From Actinomycetota bacterium (GTDB taxonomy: Bacteria > Actinomycetota > Humimicrobiia > Humimicrobiales > Humimicrobiaceae): a stretch of 15,041 nucleotides of DNA. Location: NCBI GenBank assembly GCA_003155275.1, contig PMCC01000011.1, positions 5,865 to 20,905 of the forward strand. Direction: 5' to 3'. Each line of letters starts with the position of its first letter. Position 1 is the first letter of the stretch. Below the pieces are notes generated by a model. That model did no database searches, was not told where the DNA came from, and saw only the letters and a program-made list of their open reading frames with translations. A program made the position numbers and the translations under genes. This document shows positions 1 through 5,907 of the stretch, one piece after another.

Positions 1-1
1 T

Positions 2-82
2 GCTCTTATTACATATTTAATCTGGATTTTTACATTTGCTTTAGGACTCTACAAACGAACAAGGAGAAATTTTCGGAAATGA
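2..82 (+). CDS. C-terminal tail of a membrane protein (partial, cut by left edge)
   Basis: Reading from base 2 gives 26 codons ending in TGA at 80-82. The peptide has a hydrophobic stretch of about 17 residues (ALITYLIWIFTFALGLY) followed by a strongly basic tail (KRTRRNFRK). That is what a last transmembrane helix with a cytoplasmic positive end looks like. ABC-2-type permeases often end this way and often sit beside PadR regulators, so an exporter permease is a plausible but unproven identity. A second frame is open from base 1 to 150, but its translation has no membrane-like or domain-like pattern, so this frame is preferred. Confidence 0.5.
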   Translation, partial: ALITYLIWIFTFALGLYKRTRRNFRK

Positions 83-93
83 AAAAAGTCTTT

Positions 94-126
94 AAGAACC
101 AAGACTTACTTCTTCATCCGGTTCTT
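94..126 (+). terminator. possible weak terminator or hairpin after the membrane protein
   Basis: AAGAACC at 94-100 and GGTTCTT at 120-126 form a perfect 7-bp stem with a 19-base loop, 12 bases past the upstream stop codon. A competing small hairpin GTTC-TTTT-GAAC lies at 121-132. There is no real T-run after the stem, so termination is uncertain. The rest of the gap up to the promoter at 191 shows nothing else clear. Confidence 0.25.
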
Positions 127-190
127 TTGAACAGTAAGGTTCTCCTAAAATAATCATTTCACCCGGTACCAAAGCAAAAAAATAAAATAT

Positions 191-218
191 TTGACAAAAT
201 AATAAAACATATTAAAAT
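191..218 (+). promoter_or_regulatory. sigma70-type promoter for the PadR gene
   Basis: A consensus -35 box TTGACA (191-196) is followed after 16 bases by TAAAAT (213-218), five of six matches to the -10 consensus. Transcription would begin near 225, leaving a leader of about 65 bases. The same box pair with the same 16-base spacer recurs before the lipoyl-protein gene at 11010-11037. Confidence 0.7.
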
Positions 219-224
219 ATAACT

Positions 225-248
225 AGATATATCTTTATAAATAAAGAT
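225..248. promoter_or_regulatory. overlapping palindromes, candidate PadR operator
   Basis: AGATATATCT (225-234) is a perfect 10-bp palindrome. It overlaps a second perfect inverted repeat, ATCTTTAT (231-238) and ATAAAGAT (241-248), separated by AA. Both lie just downstream of the -10 box and upstream of the ribosome binding site, where a bound repressor would block transcription. PadR-family repressors commonly bind AT-rich dyads in their own promoters, so autoregulation is the natural inference. AT-rich sequence makes chance palindromes more likely. Confidence 0.45.
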
Positions 249-288
249 TGTATCGGGTTTAATTTTTTTATAATAATTGGAGGCTAGT

Positions 289-804
289 ATGTTTTCAGGT
301 GGAAGACGCGGGTTCCGCCCAAATGAACCAATGTTTCAGAGAGGTGATATAAAATATCTTATATTGGATCTGCTTAAGGACAAAAACAGGCATGGTTATG
401 AGATTATAAGAGAGCTTGAGGAAAGGTCTTTTGGTTTTTATTCGCCAAGTCCGGGGATAGTATATCCTACGCTTCAATGGTTGGAAGAAATGGGATATGT
501 AAGTTCTGTAGAACAGGATGGGAAAAAAATCTATACGATTACAGATAGCGGCACTAAATTCCACGAAGAAAATAAAAGCCAGCGAATAGGATTTGGAAAA
601 CCGCCGTTTTCAGGTTGGGACCATGTTAGCGGGTTTGAATTTCAAGACACAATGCAGGCATTAAGGGATATTGGCAGGATGCTTGCCCAGAGTGCAAGAA
701 CCTTAAGCTTGGATAAATTAAAAAAGATAAATATGATTGTTAAGAGAACATTTGAGGAAATAACAGAAATAATAAGGAAACCTGACCTCAGAAACAATCA
801 ATAA
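289..804 (+). CDS. PadR-family transcriptional regulator
   Basis: This 171-residue protein has the PadR winged-helix domain at about residues 19-95. It shows the family pattern: a DIKYLILDLL helix, HGYEIIREL, then the recognition region with SPGIVYPTLQWLEEMGYV and a wing ending in KKIYTITDSG. The C-terminal half (about 100-171) is helical and probably makes the dimer. The first 18 residues are Gly/Arg-rich, as in many PadR proteins. The ATG at 289 is chosen because GGAGG at 279-283 sits five bases before it; an in-frame TTG at 277 would overlap this site. Family members usually repress neighbouring transporter or stress genes and themselves. Here the neighbour upstream ends in a membrane helix, and candidate operator palindromes lie in the leader. 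The ligand cannot be told. Confidence 0.9.
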   Translation: MFSGGRRGFRPNEPMFQRGDIKYLILDLLKDKNRHGYEIIRELEERSFGFYSPSPGIVYPTLQWLEEMGYVSSVEQDGKKIYTITDSGTKFHEENKSQRIGFGKPPFSGWDHVSGFEFQDTMQALRDIGRMLAQSARTLSLDKLKKINMIVKRTFEEITEIIRKPDLRNNQ

Positions 805-862
805 ATTGCCGCCGTACTCTTAGGGTAACCATTTTAATGCTTATTTTAGAAATTTAATAGCT

Positions 863-1981
863 ATGATCTTAAAACCCTTTAAATTAGAACGATATTTTGC
901 CAGATACGAGTTTTCTGCCAAGTATTTGCTTTCAAGCTCGGATTGTGACGGGATATCGCAAAATGAACTCTTAAAGTTGGCTGATGATGAAACCCGCCAT
1001 CTTTGGGACAACCTTACCCTTGGTTATACAGAGTCCCTGGGACACCCATTATTAAGAGAGGAAATCTCAAAGCTATACCAGGGTATAAATTCTGAAGATT
1101 GCCTGGTGATAGTTCCGGAAGAAGGTATTTATATTGCAATAAACAGTATTTTGCAAAAAGGAGGCCACGTTATCTGCACATTCCCGGGTTATCAATCCTT
1201 ATATGAAATTGCCGAAGGCCTGGGATGTGAAGTCACAAAATGGAAACCCCAGGAAGAAAATAGATGGCGGTTTAATACCGATTTTCTAGAACAACAAATA
1301 AGGCCTGATACGAGACTCATTATCGTAAACTTTCCCCATAACCCGACCGGTTATTTACCCACAAAAGATGACTATCAAAAAATTTTAGATATAGCCCGTA
1401 AGCATAATATCTGGCTCTTTTCCGATGAGATGTACCGCTGCCTGGAACACAGTTTGGGTACCAGACTTCCTTCAGCGTGCGAGGTTTATGAAAAAGCAGT
1501 TTCTTTATTTGGCATGTCTAAGGTATTTGGGATGGCAGGCACAAGAATCGGATGGGTTGTTACCCGGGATAGAGATTTGTATGCAAAGATGGCCGCATTC
1601 AAAGACTACACAACTATTTGCAGCAGCGCTTCAAGCGAAATACTCTCAATTATTGCTTTACGGGCAAAAGAAAAAATAATTGCCAGTAATTTAATAAGGA
1701 TTAAAAAGAACTTGAATCTTCTTGATGATTTCTTCAATGATTGCAAAGATTTGTTTGAGTGGGTAAGACCCAAAGCCGGAACTATCGGTTTTCCTAAATT
1801 GAAAGCAGAGACTGGTACCCTGGAGTTTTGCAAAAAAGCAATAAAGGAAGCAAATATAATGTTGTTACCCTCGACGGTATACGATTACGGCAATAAGCAT
1901 TTCAGATTAGGGTTTGGCCGGGAGAATATGCCGGGGGTCTTGGAGAAATTCAGGGAATACTTAAAACAGTATATTAAGTAA
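863..1981 (+). CDS. PLP-dependent class I/II aminotransferase
   Basis: This 372-residue fold-type I aminotransferase shows the expected order of motifs. NPTG at 160-163 packs on the cofactor, SDEMY at 187-191 supplies the Asp that binds the pyridinium nitrogen and a Tyr, SKVFGMAGTRIGW carries the Schiff-base lysine K220, and R348 in HFRLGFGR is the likely carboxylate-binding arginine. The N-terminus (LERYFARYEFSAKYLLSSSD) resembles a subgroup of small aminotransferases, some annotated near capreomycidine synthase, so the amino-acid substrate is open. It starts 58 bases after the PadR gene, with no convincing ribosome binding site before the ATG. The start is kept because the family's N-terminal pattern begins immediately. 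The exonuclease gene follows after 23 bases, so the two are probably co-transcribed. Confidence 0.88.
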   Translation: MILKPFKLERYFARYEFSAKYLLSSSDCDGISQNELLKLADDETRHLWDNLTLGYTESLGHPLLREEISKLYQGINSEDCLVIVPEEGIYIAINSILQKGGHVICTFPGYQSLYEIAEGLGCEVTKWKPQEENRWRFNTDFLEQQIRPDTRLIIVNFPHNPTGYLPTKDDYQKILDIARKHNIWLFSDEMYRCLEHSLGTRLPSACEVYEKAVSLFGMSKVFGMAGTRIGWVVTRDRDLYAKMAAFKDYTTICSSASSEILSIIALRAKEKIIASNLIRIKKNLNLLDDFFNDCKDLFEWVRPKAGTIGFPKLKAETGTLEFCKKAIKEANIMLLPSTVYDYGNKHFRLGFGRENMPGVLEKFREYLKQYIK

Positions 1982-2004
1982 GAGCAGTCCGTTTACTAAA
2001 TAAT

Positions 2005-2802
2005 ATGGTTAATAACAATAATAAGGAATCCGGAACAATCAGGATCGCTTCATGGAATGTAAATGGTTTGAGGGCAATACACAGGAAGGGATTTACTGAT
2101 TTTTTAAAGCAAAATAATTTTGATATATTATGCCTCCAGGAGACAAAGATACCACTGGAAAAAATCCCGCAGGAGCTTCTTTGCCTTAATGGATATTTTT
2201 CATATTTTTCTTCAGCAGAGAAGCCCGGCTACAGTGGAGTAGCCATATATTCAAAAATAAAACCATTGCAGTCCGGAAACAGTTTTGGGATATTACGTTT
2301 TGATATTGAAGGCAGAGTCTTAAGGCTTGATTTTAAAGATTTCATTCTTTTTAATACCTACATGCCTAATGGAGGCCGGGAAATGAAAAGGCTTGGCTAT
2401 AAGCTTGATTTTTATGATTCATTCCTGAAATATCTTGAGGGTTTAATAAATGAGGGAAGGAAAGTAATACTTACTGGAGATATAAATACGGCGCATAGAG
2501 CTATAGATCTTGCAAGGCCCAAACAGAATGGAAAAAATACAGGATTTTTACCGCAGGAAAGAGCATGGATAGACAGGCTGCTTGAGGCAGGCTTTACAGA
2601 TGCTTTCCGTTTTTTTAATAAAGAACCCGGAAACTATACCTGGTGGGATTATAAAACCAAAGCCAGGGAAAGAAATGTAGGGTGGAGGCTGGATTATTTT
2701 TTTGCAAGCAATAACCTTCTCCATGAGTTAAGAAATTCTGAAATCCTGCACCAGATCCCGGGTTCTGACCATTGCCCTATTGTCCTGGAACTGGCTTATT
2801 AA
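2005..2802 (+). CDS. xth: exonuclease III / AP endonuclease (ExoA type)
   Basis: This 265-residue endonuclease/exonuclease/phosphatase-family protein is a normal full length. All catalytic landmarks are visible: N18 in SWNVNG, the metal-binding E46 in LQETK, GYSGVAIYSK, the YMPNGG turn, D159 and N161 in GDINTAH, the TWWDYK and GWRLDYF block near the C-terminus, and the final GSDHCP with D255-H256 as the catalytic pair. Enzymes of this family cut DNA 5' of abasic sites and trim 3' ends in base-excision repair. It lies 23 bases after the aminotransferase stop. No strong ribosome binding site precedes the ATG, which suggests translational coupling or modest expression. About ten N-terminal residues, rich in Asn, precede the first conserved strand. 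Confidence 0.95.
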   Translation: MVNNNNKESGTIRIASWNVNGLRAIHRKGFTDFLKQNNFDILCLQETKIPLEKIPQELLCLNGYFSYFSSAEKPGYSGVAIYSKIKPLQSGNSFGILRFDIEGRVLRLDFKDFILFNTYMPNGGREMKRLGYKLDFYDSFLKYLEGLINEGRKVILTGDINTAHRAIDLARPKQNGKNTGFLPQERAWIDRLLEAGFTDAFRFFNKEPGNYTWWDYKTKARERNVGWRLDYFFASNNLLHELRNSEILHQIPGSDHCPIVLELAY

Positions 2803-2845
2803 AACTATTGGGTAGAGCGATTCCAATAGTTGAAAATAGTTTTTA
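2803..2845 (+). terminator. hairpin after exonuclease III, probable terminator
   Basis: AACTATTGG (2803-2811) pairs perfectly with CCAATAGTT (2823-2831), giving a 9-bp stem and an 11-base loop immediately after the stop codon. A run of five T (2840-2844) begins eight bases after the stem, so it is not a textbook terminator. The stem is perfect and ideally placed, hence the moderate confidence. Confidence 0.45.
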
Positions 2846-2887
2846 GACTGAAATCACGATAACCAATACCGATAGAGGAGGCTAAAC

Positions 2888-4243
2888 TTGAGCAATAAAA
2901 AAGTGGTTATAATAGGGGCAGGCTGTGCCGGATTATCTGCAGCTTATATTCTAAAAAAACATGGAATCGAATCAGTTGTTTTTGAGGCTGAAGATACTGC
3001 CGGGGGCAGGTGCCGCACAGTAACTGAAGATGGATACGCTTTCAGTATTGGTGCAGGAAGCACGGAGCCTCAATGGGAAACAACATTTGAGTATTTTGAG
3101 GAACTTGGGCTTAAAGATAAGGTGTTTTCCATCCAGAAGCAGAGATACGGATTTTTAAAAAATGGAAAAATCCGTACAGTTTTTATAGGGGGCAACTTTT
3201 GGGAGATGTTAAAGGCAGCGCCTGAAAACCTGAAGTTTTTCTTTACCTGCTTTCCTTTAAAAACATATCCACAGCTTCTTAGGGTGTTTCTTGCCATGAG
3301 CCGCTATATGAGACTGGTGGATGTCAAGCGTCAGAATTTTGACTTGCTTGCCAGTATTTCAGATATCAGCACTGAGGATTTTGTTCTGAAACATGGTGGT
3401 CCGGAAGCTCTTAACTGGATGTTTCATCCATTTCTTGCAACCATGGTATTGGGGCGGCCAAAAGATATTTCTATTTCTCATCCAATTTCACTATTTTCCC
3501 TGATGAAAGGTATGAGAAGCCTTAATGGAGGCATGGGCCAGCTTACTGAAAGATTGTATGAACGCGTAAAAGATTCAGTGAGGCTTTCCACCCCGGTTAA
3601 AAGGGTAATAATAAAAGATGGCAGGGTAACAGGCGTAGAGACTAAAGAAGGTTTTATGGAAGCTGACCAGGTGATATGTGCAGTTGATGCAGTGCTTGCC
3701 CGCCAGATTATTCCAGGTCTCCCGGAAGCTATCAGCAAATCTCTTGAAACCTGCCGTTACAGCTCGACCTATTATTATCAATTCGGACTGGAAAAACATT
3801 TTCTACCGGCGGGCACTGATTTTTTTGTACTTATGATACCCGCGGATGCAGATACAATACTCGGATGGGCCGCCAAGGGAAGCCGCTCAGGAGAAAAACC
3901 GGTGATGATATTTACTACCCGCGGGTGGGAAGATGAAAAGCTTGCAATAATTACAGAGGAACAGCGCCGCAGACTTGTAATCTCTGAGGCACAACGATTC
4001 TTTCCGGATTTTCCGGATGAACCTCAGGTTACAAAAGTATTTCGTTGGGACCGTGCAGTCAACATGGAAGCCCCTGGCCAGTTTGCCGCTATAAATGATT
4101 TGCTTAAAAACCACATGCAGGACGTTAAGGGTCTGTACCTTGCCGGTGAATATCTCTTTCTTATTGCCAGTACGGAAGGCGCCCTGGCTACCGGGAAAAA
4201 GGCAGCAGAGATGGTAATAAAAGATCTGGAAGTGGCAAGCTAA
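2888..4243 (+). CDS. FAD-dependent amine-oxidase-like oxidoreductase
   Basis: This 451-residue flavoprotein belongs to the protoporphyrinogen-oxidase/carotenoid-desaturase/amine-oxidase superfamily. The N-terminal dinucleotide-binding motif GAGCAG (10-15) is followed by the acidic E33 that would bind the ribose and by the GGRCR motif (39-43) typical of this group. The C-terminal FAD contact, LYLAGEYLFLIASTEGALATG, lies at about residues 418-438. The middle region is less conserved and would bind substrate. A TTG start is chosen because AGAGGAGG (2874-2881) sits six bases upstream and the nucleotide-binding strand begins at residue 5. No membrane segment is obvious. Hairpins on both sides suggest it is transcribed alone. 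Sequence does not show whether it acts on a tetrapyrrole, an isoprenoid or an amine. Confidence 0.87.
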   Translation: MSNKKVVIIGAGCAGLSAAYILKKHGIESVVFEAEDTAGGRCRTVTEDGYAFSIGAGSTEPQWETTFEYFEELGLKDKVFSIQKQRYGFLKNGKIRTVFIGGNFWEMLKAAPENLKFFFTCFPLKTYPQLLRVFLAMSRYMRLVDVKRQNFDLLASISDISTEDFVLKHGGPEALNWMFHPFLATMVLGRPKDISISHPISLFSLMKGMRSLNGGMGQLTERLYERVKDSVRLSTPVKRVIIKDGRVTGVETKEGFMEADQVICAVDAVLARQIIPGLPEAISKSLETCRYSSTYYYQFGLEKHFLPAGTDFFVLMIPADADTILGWAAKGSRSGEKPVMIFTTRGWEDEKLAIITEEQRRRLVISEAQRFFPDFPDEPQVTKVFRWDRAVNMEAPGQFAAINDLLKNHMQDVKGLYLAGEYLFLIASTEGALATGKKAAEMVIKDLEVAS

Positions 4244-4250
4244 CTAAATT

Positions 4251-4282
4251 CCCTGCAGAATACAAGAATGCGGGCAATTTTT
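4251..4282 (+). terminator. weak intrinsic terminator after the flavoprotein
   Basis: CCC-GCA (4251-4257, with one bulged T) pairs with TGCGGG (4269-4274) and is followed after CAA by five T (4278-4282). The stem is short and bulged. The position 8 bases after the stop codon, and a new promoter 54 bases later, support a real transcript end. Confidence 0.4.
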
Positions 4283-4335
4283 ACAACTAAATCCACAAAA
4301 GAATCTCCAACAGAAAAAACGTCATTAATAAATTA

Positions 4336-4364
4336 TTGAAAATATTCAAACAATAGTTTAAAAT
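4336..4364 (+). promoter_or_regulatory. sigma70-type promoter for the DUF2087/GIY-YIG gene
   Basis: TTGAAA (4336-4341) and TAAAAT (4359-4364) are separated by 17 bases. Transcription would start near 4371, which also argues against an in-frame TTG at 4367 and for the ATG at 4403. A short inverted repeat, TTGAA (4336-4340) and TTCAA (4345-4349), overlaps the -35 box and could be an operator. Confidence 0.65.
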
Positions 4365-4402
4365 GTTTGTATATTAACAAATATATAGAGGTAAAGTTTA
4401 TT

Positions 4403-5554
4403 ATGAATAACGAAGATTTGTTTTGGAACGCTTCACATGAAGAACTTAAAAATGGATTTATTGAAGAGGAGGGCTTTTATATATGCCTGCTCTGCGGCAA
4501 AAAAATTGAAAAAGGGATTGTTTACCCTTTTGAAAATATTTTATTTGAAGCTAAAAAATATATGAGCTTTCATATTAAGCAGGAACACCAATCAGTGTTT
4601 GAATACCTGATTAATATGGAAAAAAAATTGACAGGGCTATCGGACCACCAGAATGAGCTTTTAAGATTATTTTACCTAGGCAAAAGGGATGGCGAGATCC
4701 AGGAGGAAATGGGTATAGGAAGCAGTTCCACCATAAGAAACCACCGTTTTGTTTTAAGGGAGAAAGAACGCCAGGCCAAGATATTTTTGGTATTGATGGA
4801 ACTTTTAAAGGAAAATAATTATAAATCACCGGTCCTTATTATGCCGCATCATAATGCTAAAATAGTAAATGAACGTTATAGTATTACAGAAGATGAAAAT
4901 GACAAAATTTTAAAGAAGTACTTTATTAATGGACCGGAAGGGTCCCTTGAAACATTTGGCATGAAGGAAAAGAGCAGATTGGCAGTATTAAAGCAAATTG
5001 CCAAACGTTTCGAAGCAGGCAGAATTTACAGCGAAAAAGAAGTTAATGAAATACTTAAAAATGCTTACAAAGACTATGTAACGGTAAGAAGGTATTTGGT
5101 TGAACACGGATTTTTGGATAGAAAACCTGATGGCAGCCGGTATTGGGTTAAAGAAGGGCCAGACGAAATAGAACAAACAAAAATGGAGCAGATAAAAATG
5201 GAGCAAAAAAACACAAATCGCAGGAAAGAGTTGATTCGGCTATACAAGGAAATGAAACCTGAAGCTGGGGTTTACCAGATAAAGAATACAAAAAACAATA
5301 AAATCTTTCTGGCATCCACAGTTAATCTTAAGACGATGAATGGCAAGCGTATGATGCTTGACGGGGGAAGCCACAAAAATAAAAAGCTTCAGGAAGAATG
5401 GAATAAATTTGGCGGAGAAGCTTTTTTATTGGAAGTGCTTGAAATCTTAAAGGAAAAAGAAGATGGCTACTTTGACAAAACGGAGGAATTAAAGAAACTG
5501 GAGAATAAGTGGCTTGAAAAACTTCAGCCATATGGAGAGGCTGGATATAATTAA
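4403..5554 (+). CDS. zinc-finger-like/HTH/DUF2087/GIY-YIG domain fusion protein
   Basis: This 383-residue multidomain protein starts with a possible zinc site, C28-x2-C31 with H57-x4-H62. A LuxR-like helix-turn-helix spans about 73-135 (LSDHQNELLRLFYLGKRDGEIQEEMGI is its core). A DUF2087 module covers about 175-250 (RFEAGRIYSEKEVNEIL, then RRYLVEHGFLDRK and RYWV). A charged linker with a repeated KMEQ follows, and a C-terminal GIY-YIG-like nuclease domain spans about 285-383, with GVY at 289-291. The second GIY-YIG motif reads FLA instead of YIG, so its canonical Tyr and Gly are changed. GAGG at 4388-4391 precedes the ATG by 11 bases. The layout suggests a DNA-binding regulator with a nuclease-derived sensor or effector end. 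The function of this family is not established to my knowledge. Confidence 0.82.
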   Translation: MNNEDLFWNASHEELKNGFIEEEGFYICLLCGKKIEKGIVYPFENILFEAKKYMSFHIKQEHQSVFEYLINMEKKLTGLSDHQNELLRLFYLGKRDGEIQEEMGIGSSSTIRNHRFVLREKERQAKIFLVLMELLKENNYKSPVLIMPHHNAKIVNERYSITEDENDKILKKYFINGPEGSLETFGMKEKSRLAVLKQIAKRFEAGRIYSEKEVNEILKNAYKDYVTVRRYLVEHGFLDRKPDGSRYWVKEGPDEIEQTKMEQIKMEQKNTNRRKELIRLYKEMKPEAGVYQIKNTKNNKIFLASTVNLKTMNGKRMMLDGGSHKNKKLQEEWNKFGGEAFLLEVLEILKEKEDGYFDKTEELKKLENKWLEKLQPYGEAGYN

Positions 5555-5698
5555 TGCTGATAAGGAGAGGTTTGACTATCAATCAGTCTTTAAAGAATAC
5601 TGTCAGCCATTTATAATGTTGAACCGGAACCCTTGAGTAAAAAATAACAAATAATGTTTTAGGGAATAAATATCTTTTCCACCGACACTCACTGAATA

Positions 5699-5742
5699 AT
5701 GCTATACTTAATTAAACCAGATGCTATTCATAATTAAACCAG
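5699..5742. repeat. 22-bp tandem repeat, two copies, overlapping a promoter element
   Basis: Copy one (5699-5720) and copy two (5721-5742) match at 20 of 22 positions and abut exactly. Each begins ATGCTAT and ends TAATTAAACCAG. The heptamer recurs once in reverse orientation, as ATAGCAT at 5759-5765. The 22-bp period is about two turns of the helix, so two protein molecules would sit on one face. Confidence 0.75.
5700..5708 (+). promoter_or_regulatory. extended -10 promoter element, candidate for typA
   Basis: TGCTATACT carries a TG-n extension and a five-of-six -10 hexamer (TATACT at 5703-5708). No good -35 box is present 16-18 bases upstream, as is usual for extended -10 promoters. It lies inside copy one of the tandem repeat; in copy two the hexamer has changed to TATTCA. 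The predicted leader would be about 190 bases. Confidence 0.4.
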
Positions 5743-5830
5743 TCCAAGTGTTGCATTTATAGCATAAGAGGTTTAATATAACTAAGCTTTAAAATCAACT
5801 ACAAAATGATATTTTAAAATAATAAGCCGG

Positions 5831-5883
5831 CAGCCATTAAATAATGCCATGTCAGGGTGGCTGTTTAAAAAAATAACATGGCA
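5831..5883 (+). ncRNA. possible pseudoknot-like RNA leader structure before typA
   Basis: CAGCCA (5831-5836) can pair with TGGCTG (5858-5863), and TGCCATGT (5845-5852), which lies in that loop, can pair perfectly with ACATGGCA (5876-5883). The two helices are interlocked, so they form either an H-type pseudoknot or two alternatives. The structure ends 24 bases before the typA start codon, which has only a weak ribosome binding site. Regulation of translation is inferred, not shown. Confidence 0.3.
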
Positions 5884-5907
5884 GGGACAGTAAAAGTGTA
5901 AGAAATT

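Larger units (their letters stand above)
5555..5907 (+). other. 353-base non-coding leader region upstream of typA
   Basis: No credible gene is seen. The first 140 bases look plain. Then come an extended -10 element, a 22-bp tandem repeat (5699-5742), a weaker second promoter candidate (TTGCAT at 5751-5756 and TAATAT at 5774-5779, 17 bases apart), and a structured stretch (5831-5883) about 25 bases before the typA start. ATTAAACC (5733-5740) and GGTTTAAT (5770-5777) are also inverted repeats. The length and density of signals suggest typA has its own regulated transcript. Confidence 0.6.

Noticed and set aside
92..157. Minus-strand 21-residue reading frame with a plausible peptide (starts MIILGEPYCSKEP)
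   Set aside because: It is very short, has only a poor ribosome binding site (GGGTG too close to the ATG), and overlaps the inverted repeat at 94-126. There is no independent support.
5572..5616. TTG-initiated 14-residue frame after AAGGAGAGG
   Set aside because: The start is only one base from the SD, and the peptide is too short and matches nothing recognisable.
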